This document shows, piece by piece, positions 45,473 to 57,385 of a stretch of DNA of 64,000 nucleotides. The translations under genes were made by a program, and so were the position numbers. Below the pieces are notes generated by a model, which saw only the letters and a program-made list of their open reading frames with translations, did no database searches and was not told the origin of the DNA. Source of the DNA: Chamaecyparis obtusa (Eukaryota > Streptophyta > Pinopsida > Cupressales > Cupressaceae); NCBI GenBank assembly GCA_027943335.1, contig BSBK01007857.1, positions 186,001-250,000 on the forward strand, in the 5' to 3' direction. Position 1 is the first letter of the stretch; each line of letters begins with the position of its first letter.

Positions 45473-48400
45473 TGTCATGCCCCTATCTGATCCTAGCTTG
45501 GTTTCTAATTCTACAATTTCATATAGTTCTTTTGGTTTGATTTCATGTTTTCATTTGGATTTATTTATATCCAGACTCTTCTTGTTGTGATTTGGATTAT
45601 AGCTTTGTCTAGATTTTGATCTATATCTCTAACTGTATATGGGCATTATTATTGTGGAATATTCTTGATCATGTTTTATTTGGTAATAAAACTTGGTAGA
45701 TAGTTGTTAATCTTTTGTTAGATTATAGTGTTGGATCTATTTGATTTAATGAAAATAGTTTCTGATTCTGACTTTCCTGAGCTATCAATTTTTTCGGTTA
45801 CATTTATATACTTTGAAAATTTGTTTTCTTATAGGAGATGATTATTTTTAAGTTAAAAGAAAACTCATTCCTTAATGGGAAGAGGAATTCCAATGCTATA
45901 ATTAATATTTCTTTAATGGAATTTTAATGCTAAGTTAGTCAGTATATATTAAGGAAAATATTATTAATTATATAGTTAGTATAAGTTGTTGAAATGATTT
46001 TACTATGATGATGTTTATTGTTAAATTTGAAATGAAATTAAAAGATAAAAAATAAGTTAGTAGAATTGTTAGAATGAATCAATTATTGGTAAGTTAATTA
46101 TTAAAAATTAGAAAGAAGTGTTAGTATTACACTTACATCCTATGTTATTTTGGTAAGTTAGTCTTGGGGGTTAGTAACTTCTCTAATCTAGACCATGACT
46201 TTGAAACACTTCCTAAAGTTATTCATATCACATGACCTAACATGGTTTCAACTTACTAACCTTACCCTACCTAAAACATGGTGTTGCAATGTTTGAATTT
46301 GCATTAAGACTAAGAATGTCATAGCAATGTGTGATTTAATTCTTAGGCACGTGTCTTTGGGAATTCTTGGTTAGTACTGGTACCACAGTGACAACTGTCG
46401 AACTATTGATTGGAAGTGGCAGTAAAGGATAAGTTGGTAGTTAATACAGCTATGACATGCATACTAGAATTTATTGCTTCAATTTGTTGTCTACCATTTG
46501 TATTGGCAAGTGTTTTCAGTTGTGAGGAAATGTGTTTTGCTACCTGGAATGGCTGGGAGAATGGGGTTATTCAGTTCAGCTTGGAGGGAAAAATTGTTGC
46601 ATTTTTGTACATTAATAATGGGATTTTCCATTATGTGTTTCACAGCTTCATTTCTTATTTTCAAGCCTATTGTTTGGGTGATCATCTATTGCGTACGTAT
46701 CACCAATATCTCTATTTGGGAATATCATTTGGTTTTCGTGCTTGTGAACTGAGCTCTATCACGGTGTGTTCAATTCTATTGTTATGCAAAATTTGATTGC
46801 TAGAGTAGCTCGCTAGTTCGGGAGCCTAGATTTTGGATTACTTGCAAGTTTTAGAATAACCTCACTCTATAATATAGGCAGGGGCATTCTCTTCCTTATC
46901 TCTTGTTTCTTTTCAAGTTCTGCATAAGAGAATATATGGGTTGTAGTTTCTCACTACATTATCCATTTTATGAGGAATTATTCTTAGTGTGTATTGCAAA
47001 TTCTTTTCTCTATAATGGTCATTGCAGTCTCTTCGGTCTCTGTATTATACTTGCTTAAGTTTGTCGAGTTTTGCGGAAGACTTGGGAATCGGTTCTGGAA
47101 GATTAAATTCCTATTGTCTGGAGTTTTGTGGATTTTAGATACAATCGTTGTATGAGTCTTAGTTGTGGGAGATTAGTGATGTATTGTTCATTATCGAGCC
47201 CTCATAGTAAGATTGTATTTGGTAAATTTCTGGTTCGGTTAATGGCAGTTTGTTGGTCTTTTATTTTTTGTCGAGCTCTGAGTCGTGAATTATCTATTAG
47301 GAACATTGGTTTTTAGGTCTCCTTGTGATATCTCGAATCATTGTTGGAAATGGGAGTTCTTTTAGTCGCTATTGGGGTATGGGTTTGTAAGATGTTTCTT
47401 TCTATGTACAGGAATTTGATTTGGGTTGGGTCTATGAGAGTCTAGTTTTGTTTTAAACCGTGGACTAAGTTTGAGCATAAGTTACGTATTGGTCTCAAGC
47501 TTTGATTATTTATATAGCTGTCGACAGTAAATAATCTATAGGAAGAAGGTTGATTAAATTCTTGTCATTGAACTCTACAGTTTCTTGTCGGAGGATAAGC
47601 TTGAGTCTGTCATTAGAATTTTCATTAGGAACCATGTTTTAATGATAAACATTCTGTAGTGGTTTGTGGGAACATAGTTTTGTCTTAATCTGAGCATTTT
47701 GGAACTGTTGGTTGATATAGTGATATACAGTGGAAGTCTCTATAGTCTTATTATTTTCCTTCGAAGACTTGGTCTATGGTTATGGTCTGTAGATCATTCG
47801 AATAGCTTCTGTAGTAGTTGATTTTCTATTTGTGGGTTGGATTTGTGAGATTATGTAAGTAGGCCGATTTTGATTATAAGGTTTTCAAGTCTGTTGATTT
47901 AATAACCTCTAAATTATTGTTCAAAATTTGAAACATAGTTTCATTCAGTATAATGATAGAATATGACAATGTATGTATCGAATAAGTTATCTAATTTTTG
48001 TTATTCAGACAAGATTATAAATATATTAATGTAGTGTTCTAATTCTGTATATTTTATAAGGGTACATATATATATACTTGTAGGGATGTGTATATATATG
48101 TGTGTGTGTGTGTGTGTACGCCTATAAGTATATACATATGTGACTTTGTAACTGAGATGACAGAATTGAAACAAGTGCATTTTTATATGGGTGGTCAATA
48201 TGAAAATCATGTGTAATTCTGCATTAAATATTAGTATATGAAATTTGATTTTGACCTTCCATAGATTTACAAATAAACTCTGTTAGTTATAATGTGTCAG
48301 ATTAATGGAATTGGTTTTAAAGTATTAGTTGAATTGGTCAGTTGGTATTAAAATTGAATATTTCAATTATCAGACATAGTGTTGCATATGGTTGTTAGAA

Positions 48401-49546
48401 AATTGGGCTTTATTATCTGAGCTATAATAATGGTAGTATTGAAAATTCTTGTTTTAATTATTCCTTCAATTGATGAAAGGAAAGTGCCTTATTGTGGTTG
48501 TTTTGAAAAGAGGATTCATGGATGTATGTGGATATTTTAATTGTTGATTCAGTTTAAAGATTTAAGCAATTAAGTTGACATTATTAGCTGAAATTGATAA
48601 TATAGATTTTATTGTGGTTTAGCTAATAATGTTGATATGAAGTGTTTTTGAGATAATGCAAGTGTGATCCTTAGTATGGGTGACTGACTTTTGTCTGGAT
48701 CCTTATGGTGAAAGAATATTTGTCAGTTATTTAACTAAGTGATAATTTAATAATTCATGGGCTATGGGTTTCATTTAAAAAGATAAAATGTGTTGCCCTG
48801 ATTATTTGCACATGTTGGTGAAGTAAGGGTATGGATCTACCTTATTGCTTGTATAGAATAAGGCTAGCATAATGAATTCTTTGAGTTTCCTATATGGTTA
48901 CTGATCGATGATTCTTATGTAGATACCCAAAGCTAGTGGATCATCACCTTGTCATTTTCTTTGCGAGTTTATTTCTGTAAAAAAAAATGATGTACTTGTT
49001 GATTCTATTGAATTGAAATGGAATACTTCCTGTTGATAATGAGATATATCTATTTTTTTTTATGTACCTGGTTCATCTTATTATGTTTAAGTTCTAACCT
49101 GTATGATGCAGATGCTTTGGAGGCTTTCCACCATCTTAGTCTTTTTGACTAAGCCATGTTCATTGTGGTTGTTTTCTATTTGTTGTTTCAAGATTCTAGA
49201 TGAGGAAAACAATGTTTTTGGGGCAATGGTTAGCTGCTATAAAGATATACAGGAAATAGATCATAACCTGGTTTCTTATTATCAGAACAGTGCTTAGGAT
49301 GGATAGGGGCAATTAGAAACAATTTTGAACTTTTGGAAAATATGTATTATATAATGAGTATATTGTTATACTCTCATGTATTCAGTTGTCCTTGGATATT
49401 AAATAATTGATTAAGTTAGTTGAGTTGTATTTTGATGCTTATTTGTATTCTGTAAATAAATAAATAAAAATTTAGTGCTTCTATGGTTAAGTTATTGGCT
49501 TCGTATGGTTTATCCTTTATATAGATTATTGTTATGGGGTATTACA
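45473..49546 (+). mobile_element. 4.07 kb TG...CA unit, probable giant solo LTR
   Basis: Starts TGTCATGCCCCTATC and ends GGGGTATTACA, with perfect flanking pentamers TGCTA (45468-45472 and 49547-49551), and splits the B 3' LTR cleanly. No recognisable retroviral domain in any frame. The longest frame (46410-46796, 128 codons) is not recognised and looks accidental. I see no internal terminal repeats, PBS or PPT, so a solo LTR left by LTR-LTR recombination fits best. A non-coding LARD-like element is the alternative. Strand follows the TG...CA reading and is arbitrary. Confidence 0.72.
48098..48118 (+). repeat. (TG)n microsatellite
   Basis: A run of about ten TG dinucleotides following ATATAT repeats, inside the solo-LTR-like unit. 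Its complement makes the Thr/His-rich frame at 48001-48210, which is not a gene. Confidence 0.85.
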
Positions 49547-50023
49547 TGCTATTCATTGGAACTAATCAAGACAGCAGGTCTACCTCATAGCTCACCAAGA
49601 TCTAGATATAGTGTGTATTTTTTATTCATAAGGTTGTAGCCTTCACCCCTTTGAGCAGTGAGCTCTCAGACAATGTGTCCTCACCCTAATAGGGTCAATC
49701 ATAAAAGACTCCTAACAGGGTCCAACCTTTGACTAGGTCGCTATACTTAATGCATTGTAAAGATCAACTCCTAACAGGGTTGTAAAAATCTTCTAACAAG
49801 GATCATTATCCACTAGTGCAGTTTATTAGTGGGTGTTAATTCCCATCAGGATTTTTACCTATTTGGGTTTCCCCGTAACCAAAATATTTGTGTTTTGTTC
49901 AAGTGTTCTTTCATTGTGTTTATGCTTAAATTTTAAGTATACTTAATTGGATAAAGAATTGAAACTTGTAGATAACTGATTCCCCCCCCCCCTCTCAGTT
50001 ATCTCTTGGGACTATTCCTAACA
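49547..50023 (+). repeat. 3' LTR of copia B, right part
   Basis: Continues the LTR after the second TGCTA and aligns to 39616-40085, with 11 C at 49982-49992, ending CCTAACA before target repeat ATTAT. Confidence 0.92.
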
Positions 50024-50545
50024 ATTATATCATCAACAAATATTTCAGCAATCAAGATTTATCATCAGATTCTCCTTTCATGTACAAATAACTATTTTCA
50101 CTAGTTGTCACAAAGCCAATACTAATAAGATAAATATGTATTCTTTCATAGCATGCCCTCAGTGCTTTCTTCAGTCCATACAAAGCTTTGTATAGTCTAT
50201 GTATACCATGTTCTTCTGATTTGGATCAACAAAAACCTTCTGGTTGTTCTATGTAGACCTCCTCCTCAAGAATTCCATTCTACTGTGGTGTCCTAGGTGC
50301 AGATACCTATCTTTTGATTCCATGATCATTATAGAAATTAGTAAATTCATCAAAAATAAACTCACCTCCTCTATCAAACCTTAAGCATTTTAATTCTTTT
50401 CTGGATTCTTTTTCAACTTTAGTCATATACCATTTAAACAATTTGAATGCCTCAAATTTTTATTTTAAGAACATGACTATCATCATCCTAGAGTAGTCAT
50501 CAACAAATAAAATAAAATATTTGTCACCATAGTAACAACCGAGCT
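50024..50545 (-). pseudogene. Copia D: integrase joined to RT by internal deletion
   Basis: Minus strand from 50545: CYYGDKYFILFVDDYSRMM, KVEKESRKELKCLRFDRGGEF, NDHGIKR, SAPRTPQ, a stop, NGI, then directly [13 protein letters not shown], which belongs to RT. Everything between the integrase Glu and the RT FLNG block is missing. RT then continues HRLYKALYGLKKALRACYERI to the B insertion. Integrase upstream of CYYGD is also missing, where the plus-strand LTR sequence begins. Confidence 0.82.
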
Positions 50546-51636
50546 AGTTATCACCAATGCATTTCAGTATTAATCGAGTATGGATGAAAACATTAAATGC
50601 TAAGAACAGCCAACTGAAATTGATGAGGTAGATATTGTTATGATTTTGAGGTTAATGATGAAGTTAGTTATGATATCCATGGCTGACATAATTTAGAGAT
50701 GATCTAAAGGATGAGATTGAAATGTGTTAAAGACACATCTGCCAAGGAAGGTTTAAGCAGCAAAATGGATGAAGGATATTAAGAGGCAAAATCTAATGGT
50801 TGATATGAAAATAGTTTACTTGTCTATTTAAGAGATATGAGTTTCATTGTTGAACCATATCAGACAAAAGGAGACTACAGAGATGTTGCATGAAGATTTT
50901 ATTCATGCATTCTTGATCAAACTAGTTATTGAAAGAACCAAGTTGTAGATATTACCGAGTGTCAGAGAACTATTTACCGAGTGAAAGTAAGTTGATAAAT
51001 ATTGAGAAAGTGAATTGATTAACTATCAGAGGATTTTATGAGCATAGCATAGATCTGAATATTTTTAATTGAGTTGTATTTGAATCAGATCAGTATTGTA
51101 GATCAGTTTAACCATTGATTCAAAAAATCTCTTAACTGAATGGACTTAACAGTCTTATTGTACTATACTATGACATTCATGGAATGTAAAGTGCTATCTT
51201 GTTGACCCCATAGTGAATGCTGGTCAAAAGTTAACTGTTAGTGATAAATCCTCTAACTAGGTCACACCTAACAGTGTGCATTGTAACCTTTAATAGGGTT
51301 GGCTCTTGACCAAGCTCACTTCAAAAGAGTGAATTATTCTGGGTTACCAGTCCCAAGTGGTTTTTGCCTTAGTAGGGTTTCCATGTTAAATCATTGTGTT
51401 ATGTGTTATTTGTTATGATTTTTTTTTTATCATACTTTACATACTGCATAGTTGATTTAGTTGGTAATCAGAGTTTGGATAATTACTGGTATTCAGTAAA
51501 GTGAATAGATAGATTGATATTTTATGTTACCGAGTTGCATAAATTTTTGAAATTGTTTTACAAGGTACATTAGGGAGTTTGGGACTATAGGATAATTGAT
51601 CTAACTGATTCATCCCCCCTCTTAGTTATTCTAAAA
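50546..51636 (+). repeat. LTR-like sequence fused to copia E integrase
   Basis: The last 250 bases match a copia LTR end in plus orientation (GTAGGGTTTCCATG, TGATTCATCCCCCCTC, TTAGTTATTCTAAAA) and are the reverse complement of 37605-37781 and 30656-30739. A poly-T run lies near 51420. Bases 50546-51150 lack a clear partner in the window. No PBS or gag follows; the sequence runs straight into integrase. Confidence 0.6.
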
Positions 51637-53605
51637 ATTGCAAAGAGAAGGAATATCTATCTATTATTGATGTTGCAAGAACAATGATGATATACAGAGA
51701 TGTGCCCCAAATGTTTTGGAGAGAAGTTGTCAGCACTATTGTTTATACATTAAACTGGGTGTTGGTAAAAAAGGGTATCGATAAGACCTGTTATGAGTTA
51801 TGGTATGGACACACACCTAGTGTGAAATATTTCAATTTTTGGGGGAGAAGATGTTATATACAGAGAGATGACAATATAGTAAAATTTGATCCTAAGAGTG
51901 ATGAAGGGGTATTTCTAGGATAATCTAAAAGAAGAAAATCCTACAAGTGTCTAAACAAGAGAACCAAGAAGATGATAGAAAGTGAAAATGTGAGGATCAA
52001 TAAATTCCTAGAGAAGAATGATGGTTCTAGAAAGAATGAATTGGGAGATGATCATGGATTGTATATGTTTAACTAGTGGAGCAAGAAGCTAAATATCACA
52101 ACAATAAGGATGAACCAATTCAATCGGTAGAAGAGGCTCCTAGACATAAACTAGTAATACCAAGGTATGTAAAGATTAATCATTGAACCGGTCATATTAT
52201 TAGAGATAAGAATGTTGGTCTTCATATTAGAAGAAAGATCATTGAAATTACATGTCTATTTTCTAAACATGAACCTAAGTTAGTAGGAGAATCATTGAAG
52301 AACGATAAATGGGTCAAAGACATGGAAGAAGAATTACATCAGATAAAGATAAAAAAAATACTTGGGTACTAGTTCCCAGACCTATTGAAAAGAATGTGAT
52401 AGGAACCAAGTGGGTTTTTTCAAGAATAAACTCAATGAAGATAGCGAAGTGGTCAGGAATAAGGAAAGACTTCTGGTTAACGAATATGCATGAGAAGAAG
52501 GATTGGATTATGTTGATACTTTTACACCAGTGGCTAGAATTGAAGGATTAAGGATTCTAATGGCATATTCTACTTACCAAGGTTTTAAATTTTTCCAAAT
52601 GTATGTTAAATCCATATTCTTGAATGGTATATCAGAAGAGGAATTTTACATAGAATAGCCTGATAGTTTTGCACTATCATAAGGTGAACACTTGGCGTGA
52701 AATTTAAAGGTGCTTTATGGATTGAAGAAGGTATCAAGGGCATGGTGTGAGAGACTCCACTCATATCTAGTCAAGATTGGTTTTATTAGAACAACTGAGA
52801 ATTTGAAATATTTACCTAAAATTTGAGAAAGATGAAAGATTGTTGATTACTAAAGTTTTTATGGATGACATCATTTTTGGTAGAAATAATGAGATGAGCA
52901 TTGGATTTGTAGAAGAAATAAGAACAAAATTTGAGATGTCTATGTTTGGTGAGATCAAGTTCTTTCTTGGATTGCAAATATCTCATATTAGTGATGAAAT
53001 CTACATCAGCCAGACAAATTATGTCAGGTAAGTACTTATTGAAGAATTAAGGGCTATAATATTCTAAACTGATTAGAATACCAATGGTGACTGGTTGCAA
53101 GCTATCCAAGGAAGATGAATCTAAAGAGGTAAGTACAACTTTGTACAGATCCATGATCGGTAAGTTGCATTATGTTATTCATAGTAGACCTGATATAGCA
53201 CATGAAGTTGGGATTGTTGTAATATTTTAGTCTAATCCAAAGGAATCCCAATGGTGGTTGTGAATAGAATCTTTATATACTTGAAAGGGACTAAAGATTA
53301 TGGTCTTTGGTATGATCACAAAAGAGATTTTTCTTCAGTGTGCTCACTGATGTAGGATGGGTAGGTAATGTGGATGATAGGAAGAGCACAAGTGGAGGAT
53401 ACTTATTTCTTGGAAAGAGAGTTGTTTCATGGAAAATCAAGAAGTAGAATTGTGTTTCTCAGTATACTACAAAGGTATAATATGTTTTTGTTTCTATTAA
53501 TTGCACTCAAGTTTCTTAGATGAAGCCTTTGTTGGAAGTAATCAAGGAAAAGGTAACTGAACTGGTGATTATCTATTGTGATTAAACAAGTGCTATCAAC
53601 ATATT
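51637..53605 (+). pseudogene. Copia E: integrase, RT and RNase H (continuation of C)
   Basis: Opens at the integrase Glu region (IAKRRNISIIDVARTMM), then DVPQMFWREVVSTIVYTLNW, CYELWYGHTPSVKYF, and FDPKSDEGVFLG to 51923. RT: NTWVLVPRPIEKNVIGTKWVF (about 52350-52420), FLNG, LYGLKKVSRAW, and VFMDDIIFGRNNEMS at about 52855-52900 with FMDD for FVDD. RNase H: CKLSKEDESKEVSTTLYRSMIGKL, SRPDIAHEVGI, DYGLWYDHKRDF. It is broken at TSAINI (53600) by G and resumes at 59683. Multiple frameshifts. Confidence 0.86.
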
Positions 53606-54348
53606 TGATGTATTCCAAGATGGAGAAACCTACAAGAGATTAGTCCAACCTTGTAGCTAGCTCAAACACAATAAAAAAACTATCCAAGATAGAAAAGAAA
53701 TGAAAGATCATCCTTCAATTATTATCAATAAATCAATTACAACCAATCTGTAACATGCCAAGCATACATGTCTAATTATGATCATAAATCCCTTAAAACC
53801 CTAGCCAAACTATGGCCAAATAATATTATGAGAACTACCTTATCCCTTAGGAATAAGTACATAAGCTTATATAGCCAATACAACCATCAGTCAACCTAGA
53901 AAAGATCACATATCCTAAGAATAGAGGAAAATGTAATACAAGAAAAAGATCAGCTCCCTAATCCATAGGAACAACTCCCAATGAATAAAATAAGAGATGT
54001 GATCATGGAAGAAATTCAGCCTCAAAAATAACAATGAGATGGTACAATTGTAACTGAAAGTTCAAATTGCTAGATCGTAAAATCGATAGGTGAACACCAA
54101 GACTGACCAGAAAATGAAGAACATGATAGTCTCACAAAGAATCTACAATACCTCCCACATGGTGAATCCAAATGAGGTGTGATCGTAGGATAAGGCTCAA
54201 GGAAAATTCATGAACACATTGTAGAAACTGCAACTCATAACAAAAAGTACAGATAAACCACAACTAGAATACTAGATAGATCAATAAGAAAGTAAACATA
54301 TTTTTGGTTGATGCAAGATTTTTTAAATCTTAAGATGCTCCTGCATCA
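53606..54348 (-). repeat. 3' LTR of chromovirus G (low-coordinate copy)
   Basis: 743 bp repeat of 58929-59682, read TGATGTATTCCAAG...CTCCTGCATCA on the plus strand. Confidence 0.92.
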
Positions 54349-54896
54349 GACACCCAAGGTACTTGAAAAGTGATTCCCTCACATTTTGGGGGCTAAAGGA
54401 AAACAAAATTGATCAACCTCAGCTTGATAAATCCATGATGAACCTTCAACTGGTATATCCTTCCACATGACAAGATATTCCTTATACTACTAACCTCTTG
54501 TACTCCTACAAAAATTGCTATCCAAAATATTCTCTATCCGATCCTTCTACTTCTTAGGATATGCATGTCCAACATCTAACTCATCAATGCTACCACCTTT
54601 TGATTCATGATACTCAAGAAACTATGCAACATTGAATATTGGTGATATATCCATATCACCTAGTAATTCCACTTCAGATACATTCCCTGAATCAAATCTC
54701 CTCGAGATCTTTCAAGGACCAAATTTCTTCATCTTCAACTTGTTATAAGTAAAAATAGGGAACCTACCCCTCTATAAGTACACAATAACTTCATCTCCCA
54801 CTTTAAATTCCTTATGTCTCTTTTTCATATCATCTCTCCTCTTATAACCTTGGTTCATTTATTTGCAATGATGTCTCACCTCTTCATGCAATGATC
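54349..54896 (-). pseudogene. G integrase C-terminus and chromodomain
   Basis: Minus strand: HKEFKVGDEVIVYL and RGRFPIFTYNKLKMKKFGP (GPY/F region), GNVSEVELLGDMDISPIFNVAQF, then YKEYLVMWKDIPVEGSSWI at about 54435-54495, which matches the YLVKWKGYP-x-DSTWE chromodomain core. Chromodomains of these elements are thought to guide integration to heterochromatin. Stops at Trp positions. Confidence 0.78.
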
Positions 54897-55700
54897 TCAA
54901 ACCTCAAAAAATTCCTTTCCTTCATAATTATTCCTAACATCAAGACTGATATCCCTCAATTCTTCTATCCTCTTAGGATTAAACTCACTAACCACTTTAA
55001 ATGGTGTCTTCCCTGTACTCCTATTTACTGAGTTATCACAAGAAAATGCTTCTTGTGGTAAAACTAAATCCCAATTTCCAGGCTTATCTCCAACTAAACA
55101 CCTCAACAAGCTCCCTAAACTCCTTTGCACATCCTCTATTTGTCCATTAGTTTTTGGATGAAAAGTAGAACTAAACTTCAAATCATCTTTCATCTTCTTC
55201 CAAAGTGTCCACCAGAAATATCCAACAAACCTACTATCCCTATCAGAAACAATGCTCTTAGGTAATCCGTGTAATCTCACAATCTCCTTAAAAAATAAGC
55301 TAGCCACATGCACCAAATCACTTGTCTTCTTACAAGGAATAAAATGTGTCATCTTGGAAAATTTATCTATAACTAGAAATATAGAATCATAACCCCTCCA
55401 TGTTCTAGGTTTGACTAGTATTGTCAAAGGTGTATACAATCCCACATTTTGACTAATGCCTTTGGAAACTTGACATACCTTATAGCTATGAACATAATTC
55501 TTCACACCCTTTTTAAATTATGGCCAAAATTAATTCTCACTTACCAATCTATTGTCTTATTAATACCAAAATGTCCTACTAAACCACCATTGTGTTTCTC
55601 CTTAGTCAAATTATCCCTCATGGAACTTCTAGGTATATATAACTAACTACCCCTAAATAACATCCCATCCTGAATAAAATAATCCAACCACTTACTCCTA
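54897..55700 (-). pseudogene. G integrase core
   Basis: A degenerate zinc module (GGLVGHFGINKT near 55590) and KVCQVSKG precede the core: YDSIFLVIDKFSKMTHFIPC (first Asp), IVSDRDSRFVGYFW (second Asp), FHPKTNGQIEDVQRSLGSLLR (Glu), and VNRSTGKTPFKVV. A 202-codon open stretch from 55505 holds the full D-D-E core, the best-preserved part of G. Confidence 0.88.
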
Positions 55701-55719
55701 TTATCAAAAATACATTCTT

Positions 55720-57385
55720 TGCAAGCCTTTTGAGGTTCACTGAAATCTAGATCTTCCTCTTACAACTCCTTCAATTCATAAAACCCCAACACTACAATCT
55801 GTATTTTAGTCAACAAAGTCATTCTTCTAATCAAGGAATAAAAAAATTTATTTTCCACACCACTCTTATGTTTCAACACAAATGTATATCTCTGCATAAT
55901 CTCAACCCATCTCATATGTCTCTAATTCAACTTACCTTGGCTGCTCAAATACTTCAATTCTTGATGATCGGTATATAGTACAAAGTCCCTATGTAGCAAA
56001 TGATGCCTTCATTTCTTCAAAGATTGAATTATAGAATGAAAATTCTGATCATACAATGAATACCTTCTCTTAGCATCATTAATCTTCCCACTAAAGTAAG
56101 AAATTGGTCTTCCTTCTTGAGTCAAGACCACTCCAATTGTATTTCTACTAGCATCATAGTCCACTTCGAATACCTTACTAAAATTAGGTAAAGCTAAAAC
56201 TAGTTGTTATATCTCCTTCTTCTTCAACAATTTAAATCTCCTCTATACTCCATGTATCCATTTGAACAACTTCCTATAACCTCTCATAGTTTCAATCATC
56301 GTTCCATGGGATTAACTAAATTTCCTAATGAACTTTCAGTAGAAACTAGCTAACCCATGGACTGATCTTACCTTTCCAATTTTCACTGGCATAGACCACT
56401 CAACAACACCTTTTACTTTCTTAGGATCCATCTTCAATCCCATAGTAGATATAGAAAATCCTAGGTATACCAACTCCTCTTTCATAAAAGTACACTTCTT
56501 AATGTTTATCAATAACTTCTCTTCCCTCAACCTCAATAATACTTGTCTAACATGCATCAAATGTTCCTCTTTTCTTTTACTGAAAATCAAGATATCATCC
56601 AAATAAAAATGACATACTTACCCAATAATTCCTTCAAGACTTCATTCATTAACCTTATGAAAGTACTAGGTGCATTAGAAAATCCAAAAGGCATTACCAA
56701 CCACTCATTCAAACCTTCATTTATTTTAAATATAGTTTTCCACTCATCACCTTCTCTGAAGTTATCTACTCTTTAAGTCTATCTTGGTTAAATACTTAGC
56801 TCCACTCAAGAAATCTATCAAATCATCCATCCTTGGAAAAGGAAACTAGTATTTAATAGTAATCTGGTTGATAGCCCTTGACTCGGTACACATCCTCTAT
56901 TGACCATGTTTCTTAGGTGCTAACACTATGGGCACTACACATGGACTCAAACTTTCTCTAATCAACCTTCTTTGTAACAAATCTTTCACTTTCCTATTTA
57001 TTTCTTCATTATCTATCGATGTCATTCTATAAGCTTCTTTATTAGGTAGACTAGCCCCTGGTATAAGGTCCATTCAATTACTAATACTTCTCATTGGTGG
57101 TAATCCATTGGGAATATTATCTAATATTATGTCACCATATTCTTTCAACAATTGAGTGATCTCATTAGGGTGTTCTTCTACCAAGAATTTCTCCTTAGAC
57201 TCCTTAGGTATTAATGCAACAAACACATTATTATGCCTCATGGCATCCAAAAAATTCTTGGCATCCACTAGAAAAATTCTTGTGCTAGTACATACTTCAC
57301 CTCTAAGAGGTTCCTCTAATGGAAACAAATTTTGTTTCACCCCATTAGTAACAATAGTGTAAAAATTCTTTCTACCATCATGCAT
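55720..57385 (-). pseudogene. G reverse transcriptase and RNase H
   Basis: Starts around NNIPNGLPPMRSISN (57080), then EEINRKVKDLLQRRLIRESLSPC, VVPIVLAPKKHG, FPFPRMDDLIDFLSGAKYLTKIDL, and [16 protein letters not shown] (56580-56608) with an intact YLDD. RNase H: FEVDYDASRNTIGVVLTQEGRPI (about 56110-56180), YFSGKINDAKRRYSLYD, LYTDHQELKYL. The frame is lost between 56610 and 56800. Confidence 0.88.

Larger units (their letters stand above)
38774..50023 (+). mobile_element. Ty1/copia retrotransposon B, with a nested LTR unit in its 3' LTR
   Basis: Plus-strand element: 5' LTR 38774-40085, PBS, one long polyprotein frame, PPT, 3' LTR 44644-50023 split by a 4.07 kb insertion. Perfect target duplication ATTAT at 38769-38773 and 50024-50028, and copia D resumes across the site. 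LTRs start TGTTGGA and end CCTAACA. Comparison of the first 120 LTR bases suggests about 8% divergence. The coding frame is the cleanest in the window but lacks catalytic residues in protease and integrase. Confidence 0.95.

Noticed and set aside
46410..46796. 128-codon hydrophobic frame, possible membrane protein
   Set aside because: No homologous pattern recognised, an overlapping frame of similar length exists in another phase, and it lies inside a solo-LTR-like unit.
48001..48210. Minus-strand frame rich in Thr-His and Tyr-Ile
   Set aside because: It is the translation of a (TG)n/(TA)n microsatellite.
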